Shown: piece after piece, positions 55,055 to 63,963 of the stretch | Position numbering within the stretch: position 1 is the first letter of the stretch | Layout of the letters: each line of letters opens with the position of its first letter | From: Gammaproteobacteria bacterium | GTDB lineage: Bacteria; Pseudomonadota; Gammaproteobacteria; Coxiellales; Coxiellaceae | DNA length: 64,000 bases | Assembly: GCA_026399315.1 (NCBI GenBank) | Contig: JAPLRF010000036.1 | Span: 122,571 to 186,570, forward strand | Direction: 5' to 3' | Program-made: the position numbers and the translations under genes | Notes under the pieces: generated by a model | The model's input: only the letters and a program-made list of their open reading frames with translations | Databases searched by the model: none | Told to the model about the DNA's origin: nothing

Positions 55055-56005
55055 ATGAAAACCATCACACTTGAAAACAGTATTCCCGAGACGCTAACCA
55101 ACCATCGATTGGACGTGGCGCTGTCGCAATTATTTTCGGATTATTCGCGCAGCCAAATTCAACACTGGATCCGCGATGGCTTTGTTCAACTCGACGAGAA
55201 AATCATACAAAAGCCACGTCACGCGGTACTAAGCGGACAAAAAATAACCATTGAAGCGCAGTTGCCGGAACAAACCCAATGTATCGCTCAACCCATCCCG
55301 CTGGATGTCATCTACGAAGATGAATTTTTAATGGTCATTAATAAACCCGTTGGATTGGTTGTGCATCCCGGCGCTGGCAACCCCGATAGCACTTTGGTTA
55401 ACGCCCTACTTCATTACGCACCCGAATTATCCCTCATCCCACGCGCGGGTGTTATTCACCGTCTAGATAAGGACACCTCAGGATTACTTGTGATTGCGCG
55501 TACACTGACCGCACATAATCGTTTGGTGAAAAATATGCAGGAACGGAAAATTCACCGCGAATATCGCGCGCTGGTGCAAGGCAAAATGATTTCAGGTGGC
55601 ACAGTTGATGTTGCTATTGCACGCCACCCACTGAACAGGCTAAAGATGGCGGTCGTGCATAGCGGGAAAGAGGCCGTTACGCATTATAGAGTCGTGGAGC
55701 GTTTTTCCGAACACACCTTGCTTAATGTGCAATTAGAAACGGGTCGAACACATCAAATTCGTGTTCACATGGCACACATTAAATATCCTATTTTAGGAGA
55801 TGCTACTTACGCAAGGCAAAGACAATACCCCAAATTATCTGAAACAGCACAAAATGCGCTACGCCGATTTAGCCATCAAGCATTACACGCTTATCGTTTG
55901 GGTTTCACGCACCCCATCACAAAAGAGCCGATCGAATGCACCGCGCCAATTCCAGACGACATGGAAAAACTCATCGCTATTTTGCGAAACGAACTACGTA
56001 TATAA
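55055..56005 (+). CDS. rluD: 23S rRNA pseudouridine1911/1915/1917 synthase RluD
   Basis: RluD forms three pseudouridines in helix 69 of 23S rRNA; RlmH, also in this window, methylates one of them. The 316-residue enzyme has an S4 domain (about 17-70, HRLDVALSQLFSDYSRSQIQHWI) and the catalytic D138 in HRLDKDTSGL. ETGRTHQIRVHM and HPITKEPIECTAPIP are family motifs. It is divergent from bamD. Confidence 0.95.
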   Translation: MKTITLENSIPETLTNHRLDVALSQLFSDYSRSQIQHWIRDGFVQLDEKIIQKPRHAVLSGQKITIEAQLPEQTQCIAQPIPLDVIYEDEFLMVINKPVGLVVHPGAGNPDSTLVNALLHYAPELSLIPRAGVIHRLDKDTSGLLVIARTLTAHNRLVKNMQERKIHREYRALVQGKMISGGTVDVAIARHPLNRLKMAVVHSGKEAVTHYRVVERFSEHTLLNVQLETGRTHQIRVHMAHIKYPILGDATYARQRQYPKLSETAQNALRRFSHQALHAYRLGFTHPITKEPIECTAPIPDDMEKLIAILRNELRI

Positions 56006-56059
56006 TATTCAATCCTAAGACGCTATAATCTCTGTAAATCACATGAGAAAATATAATCT

Positions 56060-57112
56060 ATGATAATTCCCCCTTTTATCAAAAATAAATTAATTACCAT
56101 TCCTGCCATTATTTTAATTATCGCGATGATTATCTTTTTCACACACCAATCTAAAAAATCACCTGTTTCAATAAAAATTTTACCTGTCCCTGTTCGCGTT
56201 TCAAAACCCATCGTACAATCCATTCCACTCACGCTATCGACAACCGGTAATTTAACGGCAGACAAAAGCACCGTTATCACACCGCGCGCAAGCGGCTACA
56301 TTAAATCAATTTATTTTCACGAAGGTGAAACTGTTAAAGCAGGGCAAATATTATTTCAACTCGACTTTCAAATACAAAAAGACGCTTTGTCATCAGCAAA
56401 AGCTGCCGAGGGCTTAAGTCAACTACAATTTAAACGCGATAAAAATTTTCTTAAAAAAGGATATATTACGCAAGACACTTATTACGCTGCACAAGTAACT
56501 TTAAAACAAAATCAAGCGGCACTTCAAACGGCGCAAACCAATTTCGATCAACGTACCATCACCGCGCCCTTTAATGGCAGCATTGGCGCAATACCCGTTA
56601 GTCTCGGTGATTATGTTACCCCCGGAAACACACTCACTACCCTTGTTGATAATTTAAATTTACGTGCCGAATATGCCTTGCCTGTTAACGCCTTAAATCA
56701 ATTACACCTTAATCAAATCGCCTCTATTTCCGATAGCGCACAAAAAAATAAAATCAGCGCAGTTGTTTCCTACATTTCACCGTCGATTGATCAATCAACG
56801 CAAACCATCGCTGTTCACGCCAAAGTAAACAATCAATTACAATTATTTAAACCGGGAGAATATGTGACCGTTACGCAAAATTTGGGCGTTCAAAATAATG
56901 CATTGTTGGTGCCAGAGCAAAGTGTTTTGGCATCGATTAATGGCTATTCCGTTTTTACAGTTGACGATAATAAAGCAATCCGCACACCCGTAAAAATTGG
57001 CGATCGACTCAATGGTAATGTCGTTATTTTATCAGGATTAAAATCAAGCGATCAGGTTATTGTAGCGGGAGAAAATGAAGTGAAAAATAATCAAGCGGTG
57101 CGCATACGATGA
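56060..57112 (+). CDS. RND efflux periplasmic adaptor (membrane fusion protein)
   Basis: A 350-residue adaptor that links an inner-membrane RND pump to an outer-membrane channel. One N-terminal helix (about 10-28) anchors it. A lipoyl-type domain (VITPRASGYIKSIYFHEGETVKAGQ, then TITAPFNGSIGAIPVSLGDYV), a short coiled-coil hairpin between them and beta-barrel segments (YISPSIDQSTQTIAVHAKV, KPGEYVTV) follow. It overlaps the pump gene by 4 bp. No TolC-like channel is near, so the pair must use one encoded elsewhere. Confidence 0.92.
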   Translation: MIIPPFIKNKLITIPAIILIIAMIIFFTHQSKKSPVSIKILPVPVRVSKPIVQSIPLTLSTTGNLTADKSTVITPRASGYIKSIYFHEGETVKAGQILFQLDFQIQKDALSSAKAAEGLSQLQFKRDKNFLKKGYITQDTYYAAQVTLKQNQAALQTAQTNFDQRTITAPFNGSIGAIPVSLGDYVTPGNTLTTLVDNLNLRAEYALPVNALNQLHLNQIASISDSAQKNKISAVVSYISPSIDQSTQTIAVHAKVNNQLQLFKPGEYVTVTQNLGVQNNALLVPEQSVLASINGYSVFTVDDNKAIRTPVKIGDRLNGNVVILSGLKSSDQVIVAGENEVKNNQAVRIR

Positions 57113-60100
57113 AATTACCTGCTTTTTGTATTCAACGCCCTGTTTTTGCCACGGTCATGAGTTTAATTTTAATTATGATTGGCATCATGGGTTTTCAAAA
57201 ATTAGAAACGCGTTTTTTACCGCGCTTTGCTCTGAATCGCGTGACCATTTCAACCGCCTATCCTGGCGCGAGTGCCAACTTAGTTGAAAGCAGCATTACC
57301 ACGCCGCTTGAAAAATCAATCAGCGGTATTGATGGCATTGATTATGTTTCTTCTGACAGCAGTCAAGGCTCAAGCTATATCAAAGTTATTTTAGATCCCG
57401 GCACAAATATTTACGACATTACAAACAAAATTCGCAATCAAATCGCCATGACCTCAGGAGAATTACCCGGCACTATATTGCCACCTATCGTGCAAACTGG
57501 TCACGGCGAAATGGATTTAATGGACGTGGGCTTCAGCATTCAAAGCGGCCACCTCAAAGATTTACGTGATTATCTAGACCGTTACGTGATCGACCGAATA
57601 ACGCAATTGCCCGGTATTTCCACAGTACAAACTTACGGCGCCAATAAATATGCGATGCGCATTACCCTGCATCCGAATAAAATGACCGCGAGAAATGTGA
57701 ATATTGACGATATTCAAAACGCCATTAATAATAATAATTTACAACTGCCCGCTGGATATATTAAATCCGACACGATGGATTTTCCGATCACTGCAAAAAC
57801 GGCATTACACACGGCCACAGAATTTGGCAACATTGTTATTAAGGACAATAAAGGCCAACTTATTTACTTAAAAGATATTGCCTCTGTTAAATTAGGCAAT
57901 GACACTGAATTAAAATCGATTGTTAAAGTGAATGGAAAACCCGCTATTTTATTATCTGTTTTTAATACCGACGAATCCAACCCAATAGCCGAAGCTAAAA
58001 AATTACGCGCGCTACTGTCAAACGTGGGTAGTCAGCTGCCAAGCAATATTCACTATACAATCACCTTCGACAGCTCTAAATTCATGAGCGCCAGTATTTC
58101 GGAAGTGTATAAAACCATCGGCATTTCGATTGCTTTTGTTGCGCTTATTATATTTTTCTCGCTGGGTAAATGTCGTTCCGCTTTAATTCCGATTGTCACC
58201 ATTCCCATTTGTATTCTAGCAACGATGGGCTTAATGTATTTTGCAGGATTCAGCATCAATATTATTACCTTGCTTGCCATTGTTTTATCGATTGGCTTGG
58301 TTGTCGATGACGCCATTGTGGTGTTAGAAAACATTCACCGTCACATGGAAAACGGCTTATCGCGCATGCAGGCTGCCATCAAAGGCAGCCAAGAAATTGC
58401 AACACCCGTTATTGCAATGACGCTAACACTGGCCGCTGTTTACGCACCCATTGGATTAATTAAAGGGACGGTCGCACATATATTTGCTTCCTTTGCATTT
58501 ACGCTCGCCATTGCCGTTTTTATTTCAGGCTTTGTTGCGCTGACGCTAACACCCATGATGTGCTCAAAATTCTTAACGCAGGATAAAAACCCCAGTCAAC
58601 TCAACAAAAATATCGACTGGTTTTTCACGACACTAACAACGTTCTATCAAAAAATATTGACCCGCGTTTTACATCATCGTTTTAAAATTATTGTGGTAAC
58701 GGTTATTTTGGCTGTAGGTGGATTTATAATAGCGTGCAGCCTACAGAAAACTTTCTTGCCCAAAGAAGATATGGGGTTTTTGGTAACATCATTAAGTTCA
58801 CCGCCGGGAAATAACAGTCAATATTCTGAAATTCAACTACAACAATTAAATGATTTATTATTACAGCATCGCACTATTAAAAATAATGTCACCATGTCAT
58901 TTGAACAATCTAATCACAACATGATTTTCTCAACCTTAAAGGATTATTCAGGGCGTGATCTATCGGCCGATAAAATTGCTTTGTCAGTTAACAAACAAAT
59001 CAAGAAAATTCCAGGCTTGAACGCGGTTGCTTTTCCGCCGTCATTTGGCGGATCAACACAAAATGAAATTTCTTTTTATATTATGGCACCTGAAAATTAT
59101 AACGATCTTTATAAAATCTCTAATGCATTAATTCAAAAATTAAGCGCTTATCCTGGGTTAATGGGATTAGAGTCCAATTTAAAGTTTAATAATCAGCAAT
59201 ACAACTTAACGGTGAATAGACAGTTAGCGGATCAACAGCAAGTGAATGTACGCGACATTGACATGACGCTGGCCAATTTATTGGGTGGCGCAACGGTTTC
59301 GACGTTTAATTTAAATGGCGAAACTTATGACGTTGATATGCAAGCAGCGAAACCTTACTTGCAAAGCATACAAGCCATTTCGCAATTCACCGTGCCCACT
59401 GCAACAGGGCAATTGGTGCCGCTCGCTAATTTAATTACCATGACGCCTGTTCCTATGCAAACTGATTTGTTTCATTATAATCGTTTGCGCGCCGCTGAAA
59501 TTACGGGCGAATTGGGGCCTGGTTACCCCTTAGGAACAGTGGTGACTTATTTGCAAAAAGCATTGCCTGCGATGTTACCGAGCGATGTAAAATATGCCTT
59601 TACCGGCCAAGCCCGTCGCATTGTTTCTTCCGGTAATTCCATGGGCACTATTTTTTTATTGGCTTTTGTTTTTATTTATTTGGTATTGAGTGCGCAATTT
59701 GAAAGTTTTATTGATCCCTTTATTATTTTATTGGCTGTGCCATTAAGTATTATTGGCGCGCTGCTTAGCTTAAAACTGATCGGTGGCTCAATTAATCTGT
59801 ATACCATGATCAGCTTAATTACTTTGGTAGGCTTAATTGCCAAACACGGAATTCTCATAACACAGTTTTCCAATACGCTTCAAAATGAAGGCGAATCTGC
59901 GCACGACGCTTTGATAAAAGCAGCCAGTATTCGATTACGCCCCATCTTGATGACAACTGCTGCGATGATTTTTGGCGCCCTACCCTTGATTTTTGCGACG
60001 GGTGCCAGTGCAAACAGCCGAACACAGGTTGGTACTGTTTTTGTTGGCGGCTTAATTTGTGGCACTTTCTTTTCGTTAATACTGGTGCCTATTGCGTATA

Positions 60101-60150
60101 GTTATTTAAATCAACTAAAAAAATACACAGCTCAGAAACTAGGGCGATAG
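57109..60150 (+). CDS. RND-family multidrug efflux permease
   Basis: A 1013-residue, 12-helix proton-driven exporter of the HAE1 type (AcrB/MexB-like). The start PAFCIQRPVFATVMSLILIMIG and the proton-relay pair D400-D401 in GLVVDDAIVVLENIHRH are diagnostic. Two large periplasmic loops and the second-half repeat (LLAVPLSIIGALL, GLIAKHGILITQF, RLRPILMTTAAMIFGALPL) are complete. The final residues AQKLGR and the TAG stop are encoded by a hairpin repeat, so the natural C-terminus was probably replaced or trimmed. Confidence 0.93.
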   Translation: MKLPAFCIQRPVFATVMSLILIMIGIMGFQKLETRFLPRFALNRVTISTAYPGASANLVESSITTPLEKSISGIDGIDYVSSDSSQGSSYIKVILDPGTNIYDITNKIRNQIAMTSGELPGTILPPIVQTGHGEMDLMDVGFSIQSGHLKDLRDYLDRYVIDRITQLPGISTVQTYGANKYAMRITLHPNKMTARNVNIDDIQNAINNNNLQLPAGYIKSDTMDFPITAKTALHTATEFGNIVIKDNKGQLIYLKDIASVKLGNDTELKSIVKVNGKPAILLSVFNTDESNPIAEAKKLRALLSNVGSQLPSNIHYTITFDSSKFMSASISEVYKTIGISIAFVALIIFFSLGKCRSALIPIVTIPICILATMGLMYFAGFSINIITLLAIVLSIGLVVDDAIVVLENIHRHMENGLSRMQAAIKGSQEIATPVIAMTLTLAAVYAPIGLIKGTVAHIFASFAFTLAIAVFISGFVALTLTPMMCSKFLTQDKNPSQLNKNIDWFFTTLTTFYQKILTRVLHHRFKIIVVTVILAVGGFIIACSLQKTFLPKEDMGFLVTSLSSPPGNNSQYSEIQLQQLNDLLLQHRTIKNNVTMSFEQSNHNMIFSTLKDYSGRDLSADKIALSVNKQIKKIPGLNAVAFPPSFGGSTQNEISFYIMAPENYNDLYKISNALIQKLSAYPGLMGLESNLKFNNQQYNLTVNRQLADQQQVNVRDIDMTLANLLGGATVSTFNLNGETYDVDMQAAKPYLQSIQAISQFTVPTATGQLVPLANLITMTPVPMQTDLFHYNRLRAAEITGELGPGYPLGTVVTYLQKALPAMLPSDVKYAFTGQARRIVSSGNSMGTIFLLAFVFIYLVLSAQFESFIDPFIILLAVPLSIIGALLSLKLIGGSINLYTMISLITLVGLIAKHGILITQFSNTLQNEGESAHDALIKAASIRLRPILMTTAAMIFGALPLIFATGASANSRTQVGTVFVGGLICGTFFSLILVPIAYSYLNQLKKYTAQKLGR

Positions 60151-60160
60151 CCCTAGTGCG
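60126..60160. repeat. Hairpin repeat at the RND permease stop
   Basis: Stem CTAGGGC (60139-60145), loop GATA, GCCCTAG (60150-60156). On the reverse strand the order is CTAGGGC-TATC-GCCCTAG-TTTCTGAGCTGTGTA, so this is a family member. The TAG stop of the permease falls in the loop (60148-60150); where other copies have a tail TAG this one reads CAG and the frame continues to the loop. Confidence 0.9.
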
Positions 60161-60661
60161 AAGGTGTAAATGATTACTTCTTTTCATGATAGTTAATTTG
60201 CAAAAAACAAGGGAGTCGCATCACTCACCACCTCCAAGATCATCGCATAACACACAAGCACATCGCATTAACTCACTCTTTCAGGCTGTTTTTTTTAAAA
60301 TAAATTACCCGCAGTAAGATGGAGCGAACGATAAAGATAAAATGTTTTATTGATAATCGACCGAGCGGGTGACGATGGTGCGACCCTCTCGTGCGCGGAG
60401 CTGATGGGACTGTTGATATTGCTTGCCACCATGCGTAATTCTACAGTAATCAAAGTATTCATCAGCGAGCACGCGAGAGTCGCATTATCGGCAGGACCCG
60501 TGAGGGCATCCTTCATAAAACATTTTGTCTTTATCCCGTGAGCGGAAGGGTTGCAGAAAGCGGGTAATTTTTTCGATTTCTTTGATACCTTAACTGAACT
60601 TAAGGACAGGAAGGCAAAGAAACTAGAAGATCGAGTTATAAATAAGCTATTATATTTTTCG

Positions 60662-60740
60662 TACTGGCTAACGCCAGCACTTCCGTACCCATTCACTAGC
60701 CCACTGAAAAACGACGCTTCATGCATTGTAATTACACAAT
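60662..60740. repeat. Long TAAC-loop hairpin repeat
   Basis: Stem CTGGC (60664-60668), loop TAAC, GCCAG (60673-60677), then ACTTCCGTACCCATTCACTA and conserved sequence to CATGCATTGTAATTAC. It aligns with 36897-36975 along its length apart from the stem, where both arms differ together. Confidence 0.88.
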
Positions 60741-60809
60741 TATTGCTTAGCTTGACGCGTATGTGCATTAACCTACCCCCTTTCCACTTTTTTAAAAATA
60801 TTTTGTGTA

Positions 60810-60850
60810 TTTGCGCGAGGGCTACCGCCCCCACTTCTGATAATTCATCG
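60810..60850. repeat. Hairpin repeat upstream of pnuC
   Basis: TTTGCGCGAGGGC, loop TACC, GCCCCCAC, TTCTGATAATTCATCG. The inner stem GGGC/GCCC is intact, the outer part mispaired. Confidence 0.85.
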
Positions 60851-60979
60851 TTAAATTCGCACCTTGATTGACGATAGGTATATACCAGTCGCCAATAAAT
60901 TAGGCGACGAATATATACTAACATCCAAGGCAATGAGCTGATAAACTACGCAAAAAATCACCCTAAAGAACATAACACT

Positions 60980-61570
60980 ATGTACTTTACGCTAAAACAC
61001 GACCTCGAAATCCCTGCAATGATCGCGGGTTTCCTCAATATTTATCTTGCAGCGCGTGCCAATATTTGGAATTGGTTATTCGGCATTGTCAGCGTCACGA
61101 TTTATGCCATTGTTTTTTACGAAGCAAAATTATATGGCGATATGTGTTTGCAAGGCGTTTATCTTATTTTTCAATTTTATGGCTGGAATCAGTGGATGCG
61201 GGGCGGGAAAAATGCAACGGCATTATCGGTAACACACATACCGAAATCATTATATTTAATTTCAAGCATGGTGCTGATTATTTTATACGGTATTTTTGTG
61301 TATTTACTGTCACACGATACCAATTCAACGACGCCGATTATCGATGCCTTCACCACCGCGCTGAGTTTGGTTGCGCAATGGATGATGTGTAAAAAATATT
61401 TGGAAAATTGGTTACTGTGGATTGTAGTCGATATTATTTCTGTTTATATGTATTGGTATAAGCATTTATATCTCACCAGCGGATTATATGCTGTGTTTTT
61501 TATTTTGTGTTGTATGGGATATCAAGTTTGGAAACGCTCCGCACCTTCGAGACCCAACGCCAATATATAA
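60980..61570 (+). CDS. pnuC: Nicotinamide riboside transporter PnuC
   Basis: A 196-residue inner-membrane facilitator with seven helices that takes up nicotinamide riboside for NAD synthesis. The family's aromatic motifs are present: NIWNWLFGIVSVTIYAIVFYEAKLYGDMCLQ, FQFYGWNQW, and later AQWMMCKKYLENWLLWIVVDIISVYMYW. Length is near E. coli PnuC (239 aa) but without its N-terminal extension. The last 71 bp overlap the 3' end of the convergent MATE gene. The kinase-adenylyltransferase NadR, usual for using this substrate, is not in the window. Confidence 0.93.
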   Translation: MYFTLKHDLEIPAMIAGFLNIYLAARANIWNWLFGIVSVTIYAIVFYEAKLYGDMCLQGVYLIFQFYGWNQWMRGGKNATALSVTHIPKSLYLISSMVLIILYGIFVYLLSHDTNSTTPIIDAFTTALSLVAQWMMCKKYLENWLLWIVVDIISVYMYWYKHLYLTSGLYAVFFILCCMGYQVWKRSAPSRPNANI

Positions 61571-62894
61571 TGGCGGCGCCAATCAGCAATCCAATATTGC
61601 CCCCCACTTTAAATCCAATCACATTCATATGAAGGGGGAACGCAAATAAATACCCTAATGGCAGCACTAAAAACCACATAACAAACAAGCTAATTTGCAT
61701 CGGGAATTGCGTATCAAATAACCCCCGCAAAGAACCCGACATCACATCACGCATGCTCGATAAGATTAACGTAAAAGCCATAATAATAAACAAAACATGA
61801 ATTAAATGCATAATAGCAGTATTTTTTACTGCGTGAATGTTAATGTAAAAAGAAGCGAAGAAGTCAGGGAAGAATATAAATCCAATGCCAAATACGGCAA
61901 CCAAGCTTAGCGATGAAATTAAACTCGCATTCGTAATTGCCTTTAAATTAAAATATTCTTTTGCGCCCACCGCCTGACTCACTAAAATACCCGCTGCTTC
62001 TGACATCGCAAAAATAGGCACCACAATTAAAAACATCCACTGTTGCGTTACTTGAACAGCAGCTAAAGCATCCGTTCCCAACCAGCCGATCATCATCGTC
62101 ACCACAAAAAAAGCGCTTAATTCACCGCCAAATTGCACGCTCATCGGCCAACCTATTCTCAAAATTTTTCGACAATAAATTAAACCTTTGTGAGAACGTA
62201 ATTTAAATAACTCGAATTTTTTGAAATCACTCATTACATAACAACATATCATTAATAAAATAAAATCAAACCACGCTTGAATTGCAAAAGTCAAACCCAA
62301 GCCTGTCACACCCATGGCGGGAAAACCCAGCTTTCCAAAAATTAATATATACGCAATAGGAACGCCAATCATTAAACTCAGTAAATTTAACATCACCACC
62401 AGTTTTTGCTTTAAAATGCCGTAACAAAACTGCTCTAAACACGATTGCAATAAAATAGGAATAACACCCCACATTAACGCATGAAAATATTGCCGAACGT
62501 AAATGAGCATTGCTTCAGGCTCATGAAACAAGCGTAAAAAATCAGCCGCATAATAAAAGAAAACCAACATGATTAGCGCTAAAATAAATGATAGAAAAAA
62601 ACCTTGCTGCACCAGCGCACCAATTTCGTCATATTTTTTGGCCCCAAAAGATTGACCAACGATAAAACTCAAGGAAAAAACAATCGACATGAAAATCAAT
62701 AATATCGCAGATAAAGTGGCATTGATTAGAGCGCAAGATGCCAGGACTTCCCGCCCTAAATGCGCCAACATCATCGTTCCAATAAAGCCACTGGCCATTT
62801 GAAGGAATCGCGAACCCGCCATGGGAAAGGATAAGGTAAAAACCCGTTTTAGTTGAGAAGTGGCGATTGGCACGAGAAACCCCGTTGTGGACAA
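61500..62894 (-). CDS. MATE-family efflux transporter
   Basis: A 464-residue, 12-helix cation/drug antiporter. The first half begins RVFTLSFPMAGSRFLQMASGFIGTMMLAHLG, with GQSFGAKKYDEIGALVQQGF as the typical loop; the second half repeats it (GWPMSVQFGGELSAFFVVTMMIGWLG and SQAVGAKEYFNLKAITNAS). It probably exports cationic compounds using Na+ or H+. Its 3' end overlaps pnuC by 71 bp on the opposite strand, so mRNA of one is antisense to the tail of the other. Confidence 0.92.
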   Translation of the reverse strand: MSTTGFLVPIATSQLKRVFTLSFPMAGSRFLQMASGFIGTMMLAHLGREVLASCALINATLSAILLIFMSIVFSLSFIVGQSFGAKKYDEIGALVQQGFFLSFILALIMLVFFYYAADFLRLFHEPEAMLIYVRQYFHALMWGVIPILLQSCLEQFCYGILKQKLVVMLNLLSLMIGVPIAYILIFGKLGFPAMGVTGLGLTFAIQAWFDFILLMICCYVMSDFKKFELFKLRSHKGLIYCRKILRIGWPMSVQFGGELSAFFVVTMMIGWLGTDALAAVQVTQQWMFLIVVPIFAMSEAAGILVSQAVGAKEYFNLKAITNASLISSLSLVAVFGIGFIFFPDFFASFYINIHAVKNTAIMHLIHVLFIIMAFTLILSSMRDVMSGSLRGLFDTQFPMQISLFVMWFLVLPLGYLFAFPLHMNVIGFKVGGNIGLLIGAAIIYWRWVSKVRSVSKLDIPYNTK

Positions 62895-62901
62895 TAAAAG
62901 C

Positions 62902-62926
62902 CCGCTCAGAATATCAAGCGGTTTTT
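62902..62926. terminator. Possible terminator upstream of the MATE gene
   Basis: CCGCT (62902-62906) pairs with AGCGG (62917-62921), then TTTTT; on the reverse strand the hairpin is followed by GCTTTTATT. It could end transcription of the unknown gene at 62991-63845, which reads toward MATE. Confidence 0.4.
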
Positions 62927-62990
62927 ATATTAGCAATACCGTGTTTTTATAAGGACGCTAAATTGGCGCGCATTGAATTTAGCCGTCACT

Positions 62991-63845
62991 TTATTTTGCT
63001 AGCGCAAACTCCCCTTTCTTCTTAGCCTTAGACTCAAACCACCCCGTTTTCATAAAAACCGCTTCATTGAGTGCTTTTCGATCTTTGTTTATCAATGCAT
63101 TATATACCGCGCGCAGTTTTTTTTGTGCTTTCGTATCTGCTGAAGATTTCCCATATCTTTCCGCAAGGTAGTTTAGATACGAAATATTTTTCTCGGTAAG
63201 AAACTTAGTTCCACCTTGGCGAGCGTTAAAGAAAGCATATATTTTGCATGAGTCCTTATATGATTTCATAGCCTCGTTTATATCTTTTATAGAAACAGTC
63301 TGTTTATTTGTTTTTTCAGATAATGTCTGTTTTTTCTCTTGTTTATTCAAAGCTGGCTGAGCTTCACCAGCGGGAAAAAACTTCAGGTTAGCTGCCGTCA
63401 TTTCACTCTTAGAAAGAATCGTGCGATGAAAAGCCAGACCATGTTTTCCTGAGACTGACAGCAAATAAACAATTTTAACATCCGCTGGGTGTGACAAAAA
63501 TGTATAATCAGGTGCCTTATTCGATTGCAGAGCAGTCAATATTTCTTTGCGTCTTTGAACAATCTGCTCATTGTTAGCTTTCTCTGGCGACCCCATTTCA
63601 ATAAAAATTTCCAGGTGCTCGATGATATTTCTTTGATACCAGTTATCTTTTACATCTAACTGAGCGGCTTCTTTATACGCATACTGCATTAATGCTGCTT
63701 GTAAAGTTTGATTGGGTGCAACAAATTGAGCTTCATCTGCTGCTGGATAAAAAGCACTGAGCTCAGGCTGACTTTCGAGAGGAGCAGCACGAAGATTGTG
63801 ATCTTTTTTGATTGTCTGCAGCGCTAATTCGCACAAGTGCTGCAT
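62991..63845 (-). CDS. Unrecognised 284-aa charged protein
   Basis: No family was recognised. The soluble, Lys- and Ala-rich protein has helical parts at about 1-110 and 180-284 around a linker with many Lys, Gln, Glu and Thr (QEKKQTLSEKTNKQTVS). No signal peptide or membrane helix. The frame stays open for about 21 codons above the ATG without another good start, and no strong ribosome site is visible, so the N-terminus is uncertain. The C-terminal end (KTGWFESKAKKKGEFALAK) is very basic. It is another lineage-specific gene and a candidate host-directed protein only by composition. Confidence 0.6.
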   Translation of the reverse strand: MQHLCELALQTIKKDHNLRAAPLESQPELSAFYPAADEAQFVAPNQTLQAALMQYAYKEAAQLDVKDNWYQRNIIEHLEIFIEMGSPEKANNEQIVQRRKEILTALQSNKAPDYTFLSHPADVKIVYLLSVSGKHGLAFHRTILSKSEMTAANLKFFPAGEAQPALNKQEKKQTLSEKTNKQTVSIKDINEAMKSYKDSCKIYAFFNARQGGTKFLTEKNISYLNYLAERYGKSSADTKAQKKLRAVYNALINKDRKALNEAVFMKTGWFESKAKKKGEFALAK

Positions 63846-63963
63846 TGCGGGCGGGAGTGCTGAGGTATCCCCACGAATTTTTTTGTAAGTGCTTGAAATG
63901 ATTGAAATGTAAACATGAAACCGTTATAAGATTTCATCGCTAAACAAAATAAGATGACAGATC

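Larger units (their letters stand above)
60151..60979. other. 829-bp stretch without a supported gene; foreign-looking segment and repeats
   Basis: After the RND stop the stretch holds a GC-richer piece (about 60355-60545, near 50% GC by eye against 40% around it), then two hairpin repeats (60662-60740 and 60810-60850). Forward frame 60350-60541 (from a TTG) and its continuation 60542-60655 share one frame split by a single TGA; the second part reads GNFFDFFDTLTELKDRKAKK and looks protein-like. A reverse frame 60295-60933 crosses both repeats and is probably not a gene. A decayed foreign gene cut by a repeat is the best guess. Confidence 0.4.

Noticed and set aside
60295..60933. Reverse-strand ORF of 212 codons between the RND permease and pnuC
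   Set aside because: It runs through two repeat copies and antisense to a protein-like forward frame, has no clear ribosome site, and its translation contains the usual repeat-derived peptides, so I treat it as a chance opening.
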